Origin: Asterella californica
Lineage: Eukaryota > Streptophyta > Marchantiopsida > Marchantiales > Aytoniaceae
DNA length: 64,000 nt
Direction of reading: 5' to 3'
Assembly: GCA_036924285.1 (NCBI GenBank)
Contig: JAYKYS010000005.1
Span: 20,992,001-21,056,000 of the forward strand
Shown one piece after another: positions 36,329 through 50,542 of this stretch (its first letter is position 1; every line of letters begins with the position of its first letter). The position numbers were made by a program, and so were the translations under genes. The notes below the pieces were generated by a model that did not search any database, was not told the DNA's origin, and was given only the letters and a program-made list of their open reading frames with translations.

Positions 36329-36693
36329 TGCATCTCAGCTATTGTGGTAGAGATTTCTTATAGAGACTTGTCTCATAATACTTCATGCTACCGAATTCAC
36401 GAGCACATTTCTTCTCTTCAACCCACCTCTCCTCACTCACAAGCACATCATCATAATCTGCTAAGCTATGGCAATAAAGAATGTGAGAGTATATTCGATG
36501 CTACCGAATTCGTGAGCATTACAGACTCTCCCACCTCTTACTCTTCTTAGTCTCCCGCCTTTTCTCATTTTCAGGTCTTCTCTCACGAGCATGAACGCAT
36601 TGCATGACCCGCACCCACACCCGCACAGTCGTTCAAGAACTGCGATCTCTACTTGACCTAGACAATCGAGATCTCAAACTGCCGACAGCTGGT

Positions 36694-36772
36694 GAGGGGA
36701 TTGAGGAAGACATTTCCAACTTCGAGGGACTTAGGAGGATCGACAGTTGGTTTTGGAGACTGAGGAAGAAGA
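36694..36772 (-). repeat. Dispersed repeat family, copy 4 (inverted)
   Basis: The reverse complement reads CTTCTTCCTCAGTCTCC, GTCGATCC, CTAAGTCCCTCGAAGTTG and CTTCCTCAATC. This is the best match to copy 2 but in opposite orientation, 5.8 kb away, with the MULE transposase relic and both unrecognised reading frames between them. Confidence 0.7.
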
Positions 36773-36936
36773 AACCTGTGCCTTTGCAGCAATCAGATAC
36801 AAATTGGATGTAATGATGCTCAATCCCATGAACAACTCTCTTCAAGTACGACAAAACCACTGCTAATTCTCTTCATTCTAACGATCGACCAAGGCAAAAG
36901 CAAGATAATTAATGTGATTGTTACCAAGGTAGTGGT

Positions 36937-37015
36937 CTACTTGACATGCATATGATACTTATGATTTTCTGTATGACATTGATCCAGACCTACTTGTGAT
37001 CGCATCTGAGAAAAT
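36937..37015 (-). pseudogene. Small MULE transposase scrap
   Basis: The minus-strand peptide VGLDQCHTENHKYHMHV aligns with the LDACHTKNRKYHAQIF catalytic block of the MULE at 32.4 kb, and the DNA shows the same pattern. Only about 20 codons are recognisable, so it is a decayed fragment. Confidence 0.55.
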
Positions 37016-38310
37016 ATTTTTGAATTCTCAAAGTTGTTAGATCTATAAAATTTTCCAGAAGGTAGAGTAGTCATGTATATTTCCCATTCAGTATAAGCTA
37101 GAAGATCCATTGACTTCATCCTATCATAAAATGCATGAATTTACTGAAACAAACTTTTTTCACCTTCTGCAGTGTAATATATAATGATCTCCTTGCTTTG
37201 CCACATTGATATGTATGTGGTTTTTCTGAAGCTGGTTAATAGAAATTGTCGGATTGCTGTTAATTTTATTGCACTTGTGTGTTTGCCAACCACTTTGAGT
37301 TCAAAGCAGTTGCTCGTCAAGAATGAACATAACCAAGACATGTATGAATTAGATTACATACTGTTAGTAGCACCTTAAAATCTTGTCTCAACTTTTTCTC
37401 TTGCATGTCATGACATCGATTTTCCATGGTTTCACTTATTGCACACTTGTCTCTTGCTTACTAACCACATACATCTGAATTCATTATTCTGCATCCTCCC
37501 GTTACAATATGTGAAACATATTCTTAGGACGACTGGGTGAGATTTGGTATTTTATTCATGTTCCAAATCCACAACATGTAAAATTTCATAGCACTTTGTC
37601 CATATAAAGATCATTTACGTTAAACATGACTTGCTAGGAGAATGAGTTTCTAACCTAATCAAGATCACGAAGAATAAAAAATAGTAAAATCTTCGATTGT
37701 GAGCACATCGAAACACAATTGTTTGGAATGGAGTACATCCAAGTAAAGGCTCGATTATATAATAATGTTTTCATGAACAACCTACCCAAAGTGTCTTGTC
37801 ATACTCAATCTAAATTTCAGTTTGAAAGATCCCCTTTGCAAACTTTTAGGATATAAAACTATCCATAATTTACATTACATGTTTAAAATATTTAAAATAT
37901 CGGTGGCCATTGCATTGGTATCTGAGGGACATAACTAGATGCTTACTCACCTTAAACAACTGGTTATAATTATTGTTAGTGGCAGTAATAGTAAATTCTC
38001 CAATTTGGACTTGTTTTTGTCTCTGCCCCTATGCTAAACAAGACATAACGTACTCAAGTTCAACTAATCGTTCACTTGTTATCTTACATAATTATTCTGA
38101 GTTTCTAGAACTCCTCCATTCTAAAAACACCCTGACTATTATATCCAATGGAAGATGGTAATAATAAGTGGAAGAATTTAGTATTACCAAAATTGGTCGT
38201 TCTTAGTATCATCTAAGTTGTACCAACAGTTTATTAGTTTGATCTCCAACATCACTTTTGTAATAATAACCAAACCAATTACGAAAGTTTTGTATTCAGG
38301 ATGAAATTCA

Positions 38311-38404
38311 TATACTCTCATTGTGTGTGAAAGCACACACAATGAGTGAGAGTATACGTGTTTTGTGTGTGTATTGAGGTAATACGATGTATTACCTCAA
38401 TACA
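38311..38404. repeat. Two adjacent hairpins
   Basis: Hairpin 1: TCATTGTGTGTG (38318-38329) pairs perfectly with CACACACAATGA (38334-38345). It is extended by TATACTC (38311-38317) with GAGTATA (38350-38356) after a 4-nt bulge. Hairpin 2: TGTATTGAGGTAATA (38370-38384) pairs perfectly with TATTACCTCAATACA (38390-38404) across a 5-nt loop. Only 13 bp separate them. Confidence 0.95.
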
Positions 38405-39085
38405 GTCTTAAACCTCGTGAAATATATACAATTATACCATAGCCTTGATTTCCTCGTTCTGATCAGTATGAATTGGAAGTTATTTTATATTTATAATTCC
38501 TGTTTAAAGCAAAAGCCTTTATTTGAGCCTTCACTATTAGATTCGAATCCCAAGTCTAACACTAGCACTCACCTATGTAAAGTACAAATATAACTCATAT
38601 AACCAAGACATCTCTATATATATATCTATATATACTAGACTTGTCTGCTACATGCCATAGAAGATGAGTGGAAGCAAGAGTGCAATATGATATGCATAGC
38701 AGTGGCGGTTCCGGCCAGGGAGCGGAAAAGGACAAATGAGAAAAGCGTTTTGAAAATTCTTGGTCGTGATTCGTGCATTTTTGGTTTTCTGACTGCATTT
38801 CCATGGGTATTGATAAAATGAGTATTGATAAAATGTATACGAAAGGAGAAAAACATTCAAAAAATAATGATATACGTTTTTATGTTACCTGAAATATTAT
38901 AACAGTTATATGATTATTCTAAACTAAGTATAATCAAAATAAAAATCAATAATTTAAATATTATATGTTAATTATCTAAGAACAGTGGAGGCATTGTTGA
39001 AAAACCCATAAGTGCTGTGCAGGTCTACGCGCTTCAGAGAATACAAGTGCGGGAACCTACAATACTAAAATGAAATATGAATAAA

Positions 39086-39143
39086 TACATTTATTTATTA
39101 CCTAACCCTTCCCGTCAGAAGGGTTAGGTAATAAATGAATGTA
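39086..39143. repeat. Foldback repeat, 25-bp arms
   Basis: The left arm 39086-39110 (TACATTTATTTATTACCTAA, then CCCTT) pairs with the right arm 39119-39143 with one mismatch and an 8-nt loop. The core TTATTACCTAACC recurs at 29.40 kb and, decayed, at 16.57 and 27.92 kb, so this is a small repeat family. Confidence 0.93.
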
Positions 39144-39152
39144 CCTTGGAGC

Positions 39153-39178
39153 CCTCTTCCATCTTCAGATGGAAGAGG
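39153..39178. repeat. Perfect short hairpin, 11-bp arms
   Basis: CCTCTTCCATC (39153-39163) pairs with GATGGAAGAGG (39168-39178) over TTCA. The same words occur at 4319-4344. It lies 10 bp after the 39.09-kb foldback. Confidence 0.9.
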
Positions 39179-40747
39179 TGAATATGCATGCTTGCCTACC
39201 TGACATGCAATTCTTTGCATGTCACATATTTACTCATTCTATTACATATCTCTACTCTTCACTATATCTCTCGTTACGGATCCTCAGTTCTCTTGGTATG
39301 AGTAATTATTGCTCATCATATCCAGAATCAATCCGCTCCAAATATCAGATCATTGTAGAAACTCTCCTTGCAGCATCTCAACTAAGACTTCTTTATCTCT
39401 ATTTTAAAGATTAAGAGTAAAAGATCTATACCTTTAAAGGTGAGAATTTCTCATCATTAAATGGATTTTGAAAGAGCATCAACTTGATACACAGAAACTC
39501 GAACTTGTACGAAAGTATTACAAATTGTTCTTCAAATAGTTTCGTTTTGGATTAAGAAGTAGTTATTGTAATCTTTAAGTTAAGGAAGCCCGGTAGTGTT
39601 TAGAGAATACTTTAAACTGAGAAAATTCTTGTAAAGATAGACGGTGGAAAGGTTTTTCTTTTACTGGCTCTCTTACTGGTTAGGAGAAGAGCCTTTAAGG
39701 ACATGCGGAAAGATGCTCTTAGAGCCTTAACATCTTCTTTGTACTCTCTAATCAGATTCTCTTAATGTTATAGACTTCAGTGGATGCCAAAGAACGGAGA
39801 GCACTTAGCATGTTCTTTTATATTCTGAAAGAATCTGTAGTGAAAAGAAAATTAAATATCTTTTGCTTCTCACTTGTCGTCTTTAGCATACGTTTCAGAA
39901 TCTCCGGAAGAAAATCCTTAGCCGGAAACTATTCTCGTTTCTTGAACTATTGAGCATCATCGGAGAATCTTGCTCCCACCCGCTATGGCAGGATTTACTG
40001 TGTATAATCCTGTCCTACAGAATCTTTTACCTGTTCAGCCTGTATTCATTGCGTTTTCCGGCAGTAGCAGCTTCAACTGAATGTCCTTCCCCACGCTTTG
40101 TACTTCGAATTCGTTTTCTCTTATCAGAAAACGATTAAATTATCGTTATACAGAAATACTGTAATAAATTATATTAAATAAATTAATCTTTAACTGATAT
40201 GTGTTAATCAGTCTTGGAGTCGCAAGCACATCCAAATATAACCCATAAGTGAGGGACGGATTGACACGCTGTTGGGACACCCTCTTTTCCCAAAGATGTC
40301 ATTTCATGTACACATTGATTTATACCTTAACTTTTATCTTGGAAAGGTTGAAATATAAATAATGTACACGCTTAGAAAGCCTGATGTGCGTTTGAGTTTC
40401 CTTGGAAATATGAATGCCGTTAGTGACACTCGGGGGTTGAGGGTGTGACCAAAACATCCTCAGTCTCTCGATTTTGTTGTTGATATGCGTTAGCATAGCT
40501 ATACGTGGAAACGCATAACAACACATCGACTATGAGAGCCGGGAAGGAAAGGGATTTTGTCGTATTAGCAGAAGGTTTAACCTCGAGTATGAAACAACAA
40601 CTGCTCCTGGTGACCCATCAGATTTTATTCTGGGGGTTGTTTTCAGAGAACTGAGAATTTAACCGTTGTGCAGAAAATAATTTTGATGATTAATTTTTTA
40701 TCTCAACTTGGAATCTGTGAAATAAAAAATCAAATTAAATTTTTTCA

Positions 40748-40920
40748 CCAGCTTTACAGGTTATGATTCGTCTCGAAACAAACTACTTAGTATTTACATA
40801 GAAATGTTAGGATGAAGATTTCAAGATTTCTTATGGCAAAAGAGGATCTTCTTCATACTCAAAGAACACTATGAAGAGAAAAAGAATATTCCTCTTCATA
40901 CTTTTATGTTCATATTCGGT
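40748..40920 (+). repeat. Dispersed repeat shared with 27.17-27.33 kb, copy 2
   Basis: The shared words are as in copy 1 (CAGCTTTACA, GTTATGATTC, ACTCAAA, ATATTC, TTCATACTTTTAT) at similar spacing and in the same orientation. It overlaps the downstream end of the unidentified minus-strand ORF. Confidence 0.65.
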
Positions 40921-40960
40921 TAGAAACAAGAAAAAAGAAAAAATAGAAAAGTGGATGTGA

Positions 40961-41262
40961 AAACAAAACTGAATTTTTTTTAATAGATTCGCAATCGCTA
41001 ATGCATAGCAACGAAATTCCACTACAAGAGTATCTCCTTGTTTCTCATTTGCTATGGATGTTCGGTACGGTAAGGGTTCTTTTCTCTCTCTCTTAAAGGA
41101 AGCAAGACGGTATTGGCAAGCTTTATTCCCATGGGTAAAAAAGTAGTTCTCACTTCTTAATCCCCGTAGCTTGAAATCAATAGAAACCTCAGTTATGGCT
41201 CCGCAAAGAGTGACATCCACGGTTATAAATCTCTTGGATGGATACGGGTGAAGTGAAAGCAT
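40961..41262 (-). other. Unidentified minus-strand ORF
   Basis: From the ATG at 41262 the frame gives about 95 residues of balanced composition (MLSLHPYPSKRFITVDVTLC at the start, YRTSIANEKQGDTLVVEFRC further on) before running into the AT-rich repeat at 40.9 kb. It looks more protein-like than neighbouring AT-driven ORFs. I do not recognise a family, and it may be a fragment of an older gene or an organelle-derived insert. Confidence 0.25.
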
Positions 41263-41890
41263 GGTACTTGTCGCGATATCCTGTTGCCCAGTTACGTCAG
41301 TTCAACTCGAACCCGTAAGAATACTTCGGAATACTGATTGATTGTATCCATATTAGCACTCTCCGTCTCATCATTTTTAAAATAGTTTGCAGTGGTCATA
41401 TCATTGTCTCGCTAGCATGTATGTTTTATTATTTTTAAATTTTATTGAATTTTATTTTAGAGTACTCATATCTTTATCTTTGTTTAAATAAATAACACAA
41501 ACCTATGAAATTTATAAACAAAACCACTTGATAATGTTTTGAAGTGCAAAACACATTTTCTTTATAAAACCTAACTGCATAACCCTTTATTGAAATATGA
41601 GACCAACTAAAACATCAAAATTAATCCCAACGAAATTAACTTGGCAAAGAATTGGACCAGTTTATATAAATAGAATATTAAACTGAAGATTTTAAATGCT
41701 GAAACACCAGAACTGGACAAGGAACTAATTCCGCACTTCAGTTACTTGCTTGTTTTTGTATATATTACATATTGAAGATTTTACATGTAATAATTTATAT
41801 ATACTAGGGGTACTATAAGAACTTAAGGATATTAAATCTTTGCTCAGTTTTATATATTTAGATAGAATGTCACGTAAATTTAGCACCTCG

Positions 41891-44911
<3,021 letters not shown>

Positions 44912-45099
44912 AACCTTCAAATGTCTAGTCCCAAGAAGGAGTATGCCTTCTCCTGTATGGATTCCTCTATAGTGATTGCAGAAATTTACTTCACCGCACC
45001 CCTGTAACGTTTGATCAACTTGATCGCACCCGTCTAAATGTATCGATTGAGCTCAACCTGATTGTCTATCGATCGTTCAGCCGACATGTCGGACGTATA

Positions 45100-45560
45100 T
45101 GTCAATGGGGTTAATCTGACGTGGATAGAGCCATGTGGGAAAATATCACAGTAGTGCCTTGTCAAGTTTCGGAGTCCATCCGCAACAATTCGAGTGCAAC
45201 ATGTGCAAGGTGTGACGATATCGGTCTCACAGTGTGTGTGCATTTGCTTGCTGCTGTCATTTCGCAGATCGATAGATGAGGGAAGAATGGCTGGAGAGGA
45301 CATGAATTCTCTCGTGCAGTTTTACGAGGCAGTAGAATCAGAAGATAGCAAAGTGGATCCAGATGGGTAAGGTGTGCAATGGTGAAGACAATTCGCAACA
45401 GTTCTCAATGTCATCCCTCTTGACAACAGCAAAAGTGAGAATAATCTCTTCGTTGGGGCCATAAGTGCTGAAGCTAGGAATATCTGGTAAGGAATTTTTC
45501 GGCTCTTGCTATGGCAAGCATCCAAACATATCACTCTTTGGCAGAACGTAAAAGCGTCAC
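45100..45560 (-). pseudogene. MULE transposase fragment
   Basis: The minus strand reads FCQRVICLDACHSKSRKIPY, then QIFLASAL, the first-aspartate block of a MuDR-like transposase. After a frameshift near 45,465 comes GPNEEIILTFAVVKRDDIEN. Further along, near 45,200, CTCCTRIVADGLRNL resembles the next conserved helix. It parallels the 32.3-32.7 kb MULE but is a different copy (SKSRKIPY against TKNRKYHA). It is truncated at both ends. Confidence 0.7.
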
Positions 45561-45966
45561 GAGTAGCACCCGGGTAAATGAAAATATGATTGAATGTGTG
45601 TGGGTGATTCTGCTAGGTGCCCAGTCTACAATTGCTTGCGGGTCCACATCTTAATCTTTCTATACACTGCGGGGATATAAAGGAGAGAGACAGCTTGGTT
45701 ACCTTCGAACCAATGTATAGTATGTTCCCTCCTCTTCAAACTTGAGGATAACGAGTACGTTTATTGAACATAGTTCTAACTTCTTCCATTAAGTTCCGAA
45801 TGGGTGTATTCGGATCAATGACCATTCTGTTGCATAGCACTGCAGCCAAGAATTTGATGTTGGACACAGACCCGCGTCAATAACCAAGTGACACGTGCAT
45901 GTATGCTCCAGTGACAAACTGTTATAGTAATCTTACCACTGAATTTCTCCATTTGAGCTCGCACGT
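45561..45966. other. Intergenic DNA left of the retroelement cluster
   Basis: No gene or recognisable element seen. The Ty3-family LTR similarity begins at 45,967. Confidence 0.5.
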
Positions 45967-47348
45967 TGTCGTGCCATTTGGCGGCTACATGCTTGACTTC
46001 TACTCCGACGCTTAGGTTTGGTAGTTCTAGAAGTTAGCTCATATTACTTCTAGTCCTTTATGTATATGTTTGACACCTTTGCATACGGTGTTAACACTAT
46101 TTTGAGTCCTAGTAGGTTGATAGTATGTTAGTTATCTTGTTCAAGCATTTGTGCGCTTGTGCAAGTGACTTCTTACTTGTCTATGACGTTCAATGTACAT
46201 AACTTAGGGTTTCCATGCTGATAGGGGTTTGAGCTCATGGGTTGTACTTACTTGTCGCCCATGCACGCTTTCTAGCTAATTTAAGTTATTTTTCGGGGCT
46301 ATGTGTCATTTTAGGTAGTTTAAGTTTTACGCTGGCACTCTAGGGGGCTTGACGTGGTAGCTTATGAGTGTAGATAAGTTACCAGGTAGTTTAAGGCACA
46401 AAAGGACAGTCAAGTGGAGCTATGAACTCCCATTGGTCCATTTTTGTTTTTTGTAAAACTCTAAGTTTAGAAATAGAGCTCTAGAGGAGAGTTCGAGCAA
46501 TTGGTGAGGTATCTTCGAAATCTGAGAGCACAGGAAGAGAGAGCTCGTCGTGCCAAGCACTGTTAGTGAAAGTTTTGCTCGATTTGGATCAATAAACAAG
46601 GAGTTATGCCCAATTGAAGTTCAGATTGTGCCAAAACTACGTCACTTTTGTTGATTTTAGGGTTTTCGGTGCCAATTGCAGCAGAATTGAGGAAATCACT
46701 TCAAAACTTCGTGGTTGCGTTCACTGTCAGGAGGGCTACGACTGTCCAAAAAGTTTCGAATCATTTGAGTAATTGAGTAATTCAGGGCGGCCGCTGAAGC
46801 AGAGGGGGTCTGAAAAGCTCTTAATCTAGAGCAGCGACTTCAGAGGAGGAGATCTGGAGTTCTGTGTACATTCAGGAGTCCCAACTTCACAGGATGTTCA
46901 GCATCCTGTAGACTTCGAATACTGTGAGAAGATTTGAAATTCATCGAGCCAATTCTCTGTTCTATGTCTGAATAGCTGTCTAGGTACCAGAAATTGCCAT
47001 AATTCTCTTATTCAGAACTTTTCTGTCAACATCTTGGTGCTAGAATTCAATCTCAGGCTGAAACTTCGTGTGAGTGTTCAGTAGTACCTCATTTACATGT
47101 AGGGGAAGTTTAGAAGTCTAAACCTTCATATTTTTCCTCTCTTTGAGTGCCAAAGTTCACCGTCTAAACCTATTACTACTAGTGAGACTTAAATTTCGCT
47201 TTTTGAGCATATTAGAGGATCTTACACTCCTGTGTGAGTGTTTATAGCTCCTGTTGTGACCTGAAAGCCAACCTCTTGAGTAAACAACCACAGCCAGAAG
47301 CCCGGCGCTTTCCTAGGTAGACGGATCACACTCCGACATACTCTCTTT
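45967..47348 (+). repeat. Ty3-family LTR, copy A
   Basis: About 1.38 kb beginning TGTCGTGCCATTTGGCGGC is repeated in direct orientation at 50,543-51,834. Over the first 150 bp the two differ at roughly 8 % of positions by eye. Copy A also has about 85 bp (46,127-46,215) that copy B lacks. It is followed at once by a tRNA primer site and gag, as expected of a 5' LTR. The exact 3' boundary is uncertain by a few bases. Confidence 0.85.
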
Positions 47349-47349
47349 T

Positions 47350-47369
47350 TGGTGAACTCGACGTGAAAC
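47350..47369 (+). other. Primer-binding site matching tRNA-Trp
   Basis: TGGTGAACTCGACGTGAAAC agrees at 18 of 20 positions with the complement of the 3' end of plant nuclear tRNA-Trp as I recall it. The same site follows LTR copy B at 51,836. Reverse transcription of this Ty3 family is probably primed by tRNA-Trp. Confidence 0.7.
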
Positions 47370-47414
47370 ACCTAGGGTGGGAGTTTTCTTGAGAGTGTTA
47401 CAGGATCATATATC

Positions 47415-48360
47415 ATGGCCAACCAAGGATCATCAAGTAGAGGTGTTGCTGTTGCTCAGCAACCTGCTCAGTTAGATGCTGCTACGATGAAGATGTTCCA
47501 AGCTTTTTCCATGTTTATGCAGCAGCAGCAGAGCACAGAGAGGAAGGAGGTATGAGCAACCAAGGCGTTGCAATCTGTGGTGCATCAGATGGATCAGTTC
47601 AAGAGGACAGATATTTCCAAGTATGTGCGATACTATGCTAGGGAGATGGAGGTGAACAAGGTACCTGAGAAGGAGATGGTGGAGAACTTTGAACTTGCAG
47701 TTGTCCCTGAGATTCGTGGGCGTGTGAAGGAGCTCAAGCAGCAGCAAGGACAGAGTTGGGAGAGCTTTATGCGAGCTTTGAAGGAGGAGTACTACACTGA
47801 AGATTCAGAGAGGGTGACCAAGAGAACGTTCTTGGAGTGGGTGGTTAAGCCTAACAAAGGTTTGTCTGTAAATGTCATACGACAACTAAGTGCACCTTAC
47901 ACTCCACAACAAAACGGAGTGGTTGCTGAAGGAGAGGAAGAACAGAGTGGAAGAACAGAGTGGTTGCTGAAGTAACCAGATGTCTACTCAAGGATGGAGG
48001 ACTACCTAGGAAGCTGTGAGTTGAAGCAGTTAACACTGCAGTATACCTTCTCAACCGAAGTCCAACAAAGGTGGTGGAAGGTATGAGCCTTGAAGAGGCT
48101 TTCACAAGTATAAAACTTGATATCTCAAATCTTCGAGTTTTTGGGTGTAAGACTTATGTACTTGTGCCTAGAGAGTTGAGGAGGAAGTTAGACGACTGCT
48201 CTAAAGTTTACACTTTCATATGCTACTCTGAACAAACGAAGGATACATACTACTTGACAGTAAAGAGAAGACTGTCATTAGTAGGGATGTTTTCTTTGAT
48301 GAGGCAAATCATACTGCTCATCTTGAGGTAGAGAAGAAGGAGACTACCACTACCTCCAAT
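47415..48360 (+). pseudogene. Chimera: Ty3-family gag fragment fused to copia integrase
   Basis: An ATG at 47415 begins the Ty3-family gag (MANQGSSS), nearly identical to the gag at 51,901. A TGA at 47553 interrupts it, and the frame then continues to GLSVN at 47,872. At that point homology to the gag stops and the same frame enters a Ty1/copia integrase (QLSAPYTPQQNGVV). A small internal duplication (GAGTGGTTGCTGAAG twice, 47,915-47,975) shifts the frame. The integrase C-terminal part continues in another frame (VEGMSLEEAFTSIKLD, LRVFGCKTYVLVPRELRRKL). The copia N-terminus (gag, protease, integrase zinc finger and most of the catalytic core) is missing. See findings for the chimeric junction. 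Confidence 0.85.
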
Positions 48361-48623
48361 GGTACTAGTCTAGCTTTCAGATTTCCTCTTTCTGATATGT
48401 TACAAGATAATAAGTCTGATGAGAATGTATCAGAAGCTGTTAGAGGTGGTGTAGATGTTGATGTTGCTGAAACAGAACATATTGTGCACTCACCTGAGTT
48501 GGTAGTAGATCTTCCCACACAAGTTACAGTTCCAACTTCAGTACCTGAACAAGTGCTTCAACCACTTCCGAATCAAGTAAGAAGATTTACTCGAATCGAT
48601 CTGCTCGACTTGCTGAGATGTGA

Positions 48624-49590
48624 TTGGCAGAGGCAACTGACAACGCAGAATCACTGAAGTTCGAAGATGCTATGAAGTTTGAGAAGTGGACAAAGACGAT
48701 GAAGGAGGAGTTTACTACATTGCAAAAAAATGATACTTGGTTCTTGACAACTCTTCCTGAAGGGAAGAAGTTGATTGGAACCAAATGGGTGTACAAAACG
48801 AAGTATCATGCTGATGATACAGTTCAGAGATATAAGGCTCGACTTGTAGCCAAGGGCTATCTACAGCAGCAAGGGGAGGACTATGGTGAGACGTTTACTC
48901 CTGTAGCGAAGATGAGTTCAGTTAGGCTGTTAATAGCATATTCTATGCTTCATAACTGGAAAGTATGGCAACTAGATGTGAAGAATGCTTTTCTGAATGG
49001 TAAGATACAAGTGGAAGTATACATACAGCAGCCACAAGATTTTCAGGTTGCTGGAAAAGAACAGTTAGTATACAAACTTCGTAAAGCCTTGTATGGTCTT
49101 AAGCAAGCTCCTAGAGCTTGGTTTACTAAGATAGACAGTTTCTTAAAGAAGAAGGGTTTCTCTTCTACAAGGGGAGATCCTAATTTATATATCCTAGTTA
49201 CAGCAAAAGGGAGAGTAGTGTTGCTGCTGTATGTGGATGATGTAATCTTTTCAGGCAGCGATGAAGAGACTATCTCTTTAGTGAAGTTTCAATTATCTAT
49301 AGAGTTTGAGATGACTGACCTGGGCAGACTTACCTACTGTCTTGGAGTTCATTTAGTCGAAGATGGAAAAGATCTGTACCTTGTACAGGATAAGTACATC
49401 AACGATACATTGAAGGAGTATCAGATGCAGGACTGCAAGCCAGTACCTACTCCGATGATACTTTCGAAGGATTGATCTACTCAGCATGGATTTGACGAAG
49501 CGATTGATAAAACTGAGTACAAGAGACTAATGGGAAAGCTGATCTATTTGCTTGTAACGACAAGACCAGATCTAGCTTATGGTAAGCAAG
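48624..49590 (+). pseudogene. Ty1/copia reverse transcriptase (nearly intact)
   Basis: A 283-codon open frame (48624-49475) carries the copia RT: GTKWVYKTKYHADDTVQRYK, KARLVAKGYLQQQGEDYGET, QLDVKNAFLNG, LYGLKQAPRAW and the active-site LLLYVDDVIF, then DLGRLTYCLGV. A TGA at 49473-49475 falls between the RT and the connection segment. The same frame resumes (RLMGKLIYLLVTTRPDLAYG) until a shift near 49,590. RT copies element RNA into DNA. With the stop, the shift and the lost 5' half this copy is not autonomous. Confidence 0.93.
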
Positions 49591-50168
49591 CTTGGCCAGG
49601 AGATGGAGGATCCAAGAGGTCCACATTTGAAGACAACGAAACGAGTACTCAGGTATCTGAAAGGTACTGCGTTTCATGGACTGAAGTTTACTTCAATTAA
49701 TCTTAAAGTTCTAACAGGCTTTACGGATGCTGACTGGGCAGGTGATGTCGTAGACCAGAAATCAAGATGACAAAGTGGATGACAAAGTAAGAAACAGAAA
49801 GTTTCTTCTTTGTCATCCACTGAAGCCGAATATCATGGACTGTGTAATGCAGTTCAGGAAGTCGTGTGGATAAGATGGATGCTGAAAGATCTGAGAGAGG
49901 TTCAAAGAAAACCAACTACCATTTTTACTGATAACATGAGTAGCATTGCTCTTGTCAGAAATCCAGTCAATCATGCAAGGACAAAGCACATTGAGGTGCA
50001 GGTCCATTTTATTCGTGACAAATACAAAGTGGAGAGGTATGTGCCACTTGGGTACATACTGATGACCAACTAGCAGATATATTCACTAAACCCTTTGTCT
50101 AAACCTCAGTTTGATAAACTGAGAAATGGCCTTGGTATATGTGAACTGCCTGTGATCTTACGAGGGGC
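49579..50168 (+). pseudogene. Ty1/copia RNase H and element 3' end
   Basis: The RNase H domain is recognisable by RVLRYLKGTAFHGLKF, FTDADWAGD, SSTEAEYHGLCNAVQEVVWI, TIFTDNMSSIALVRNPVNHA and the terminal TKHIEVQVHFIRDK. A stop after VVDQKSR (about 49,768) and a shift near 50,060 interrupt it. The last readable block (KPQFDKLRNGLGI) is the usual copia C-terminus, and it is followed by a short purine-rich tract (GAGGGGC) just before the LTR at 50,169. Confidence 0.9.
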
Positions 50169-50460
50169 TGTTGAAGGATAATATAAGTTCACGTTCATTT
50201 TCTTTAACACTGTTCAGTTGTCCATGTGGAATACCTGTCCTAACGGTCGCTCAGTTCTTTCTCCCTCTTGTGTGTCCATTATTATCTCCTTCTTGTGTAT
50301 CTGAGTTGTAACTCCCACTGTTCCCTTGTTTCCTTGTTCCTTCACTGAGGCACCCCCAATGACCTCTACTCTGGAGATGATGACTGATTCATTATCTGAT
50401 CTTATGTCCGCAGCTTCAGCTGTGTGTGTGAGCTCCTGCTAACTCTCGTCTTATTCAACA
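50169..50460 (+). repeat. Copia 3' LTR (292 bp)
   Basis: The segment starts TGTTGAAGG right after the purine tract and ends TTATTCAACA, giving a perfect 7-bp terminal inverted repeat (TGTTGAA/TTCAACA) with TG...CA ends. No second copy lies in the window, in keeping with loss of the element's 5' half. The boundaries come from these terminal features alone. Confidence 0.7.
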
Positions 50461-50542
50461 ACCAGTTTGTTGTTGTGCTCATCTTCGAGATTTTCGTTTT
50501 CGTTGAGTGTATTGGGCAAAACTGCGAGGATGAAACTCACGG

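Larger units (their letters stand above)
37016..41890. other. AT-rich intergenic DNA with foldback repeats
   Basis: Nearly 5 kb without a supported gene. Listed separately are a twin hairpin at 38.3 kb, foldbacks at 39.09 and 39.15 kb, a dispersed repeat copy at 40.75 kb and an unidentified minus-strand ORF at 40.96-41.26 kb. Other ORFs of 60-90 codons are AT-driven. Confidence 0.5.
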
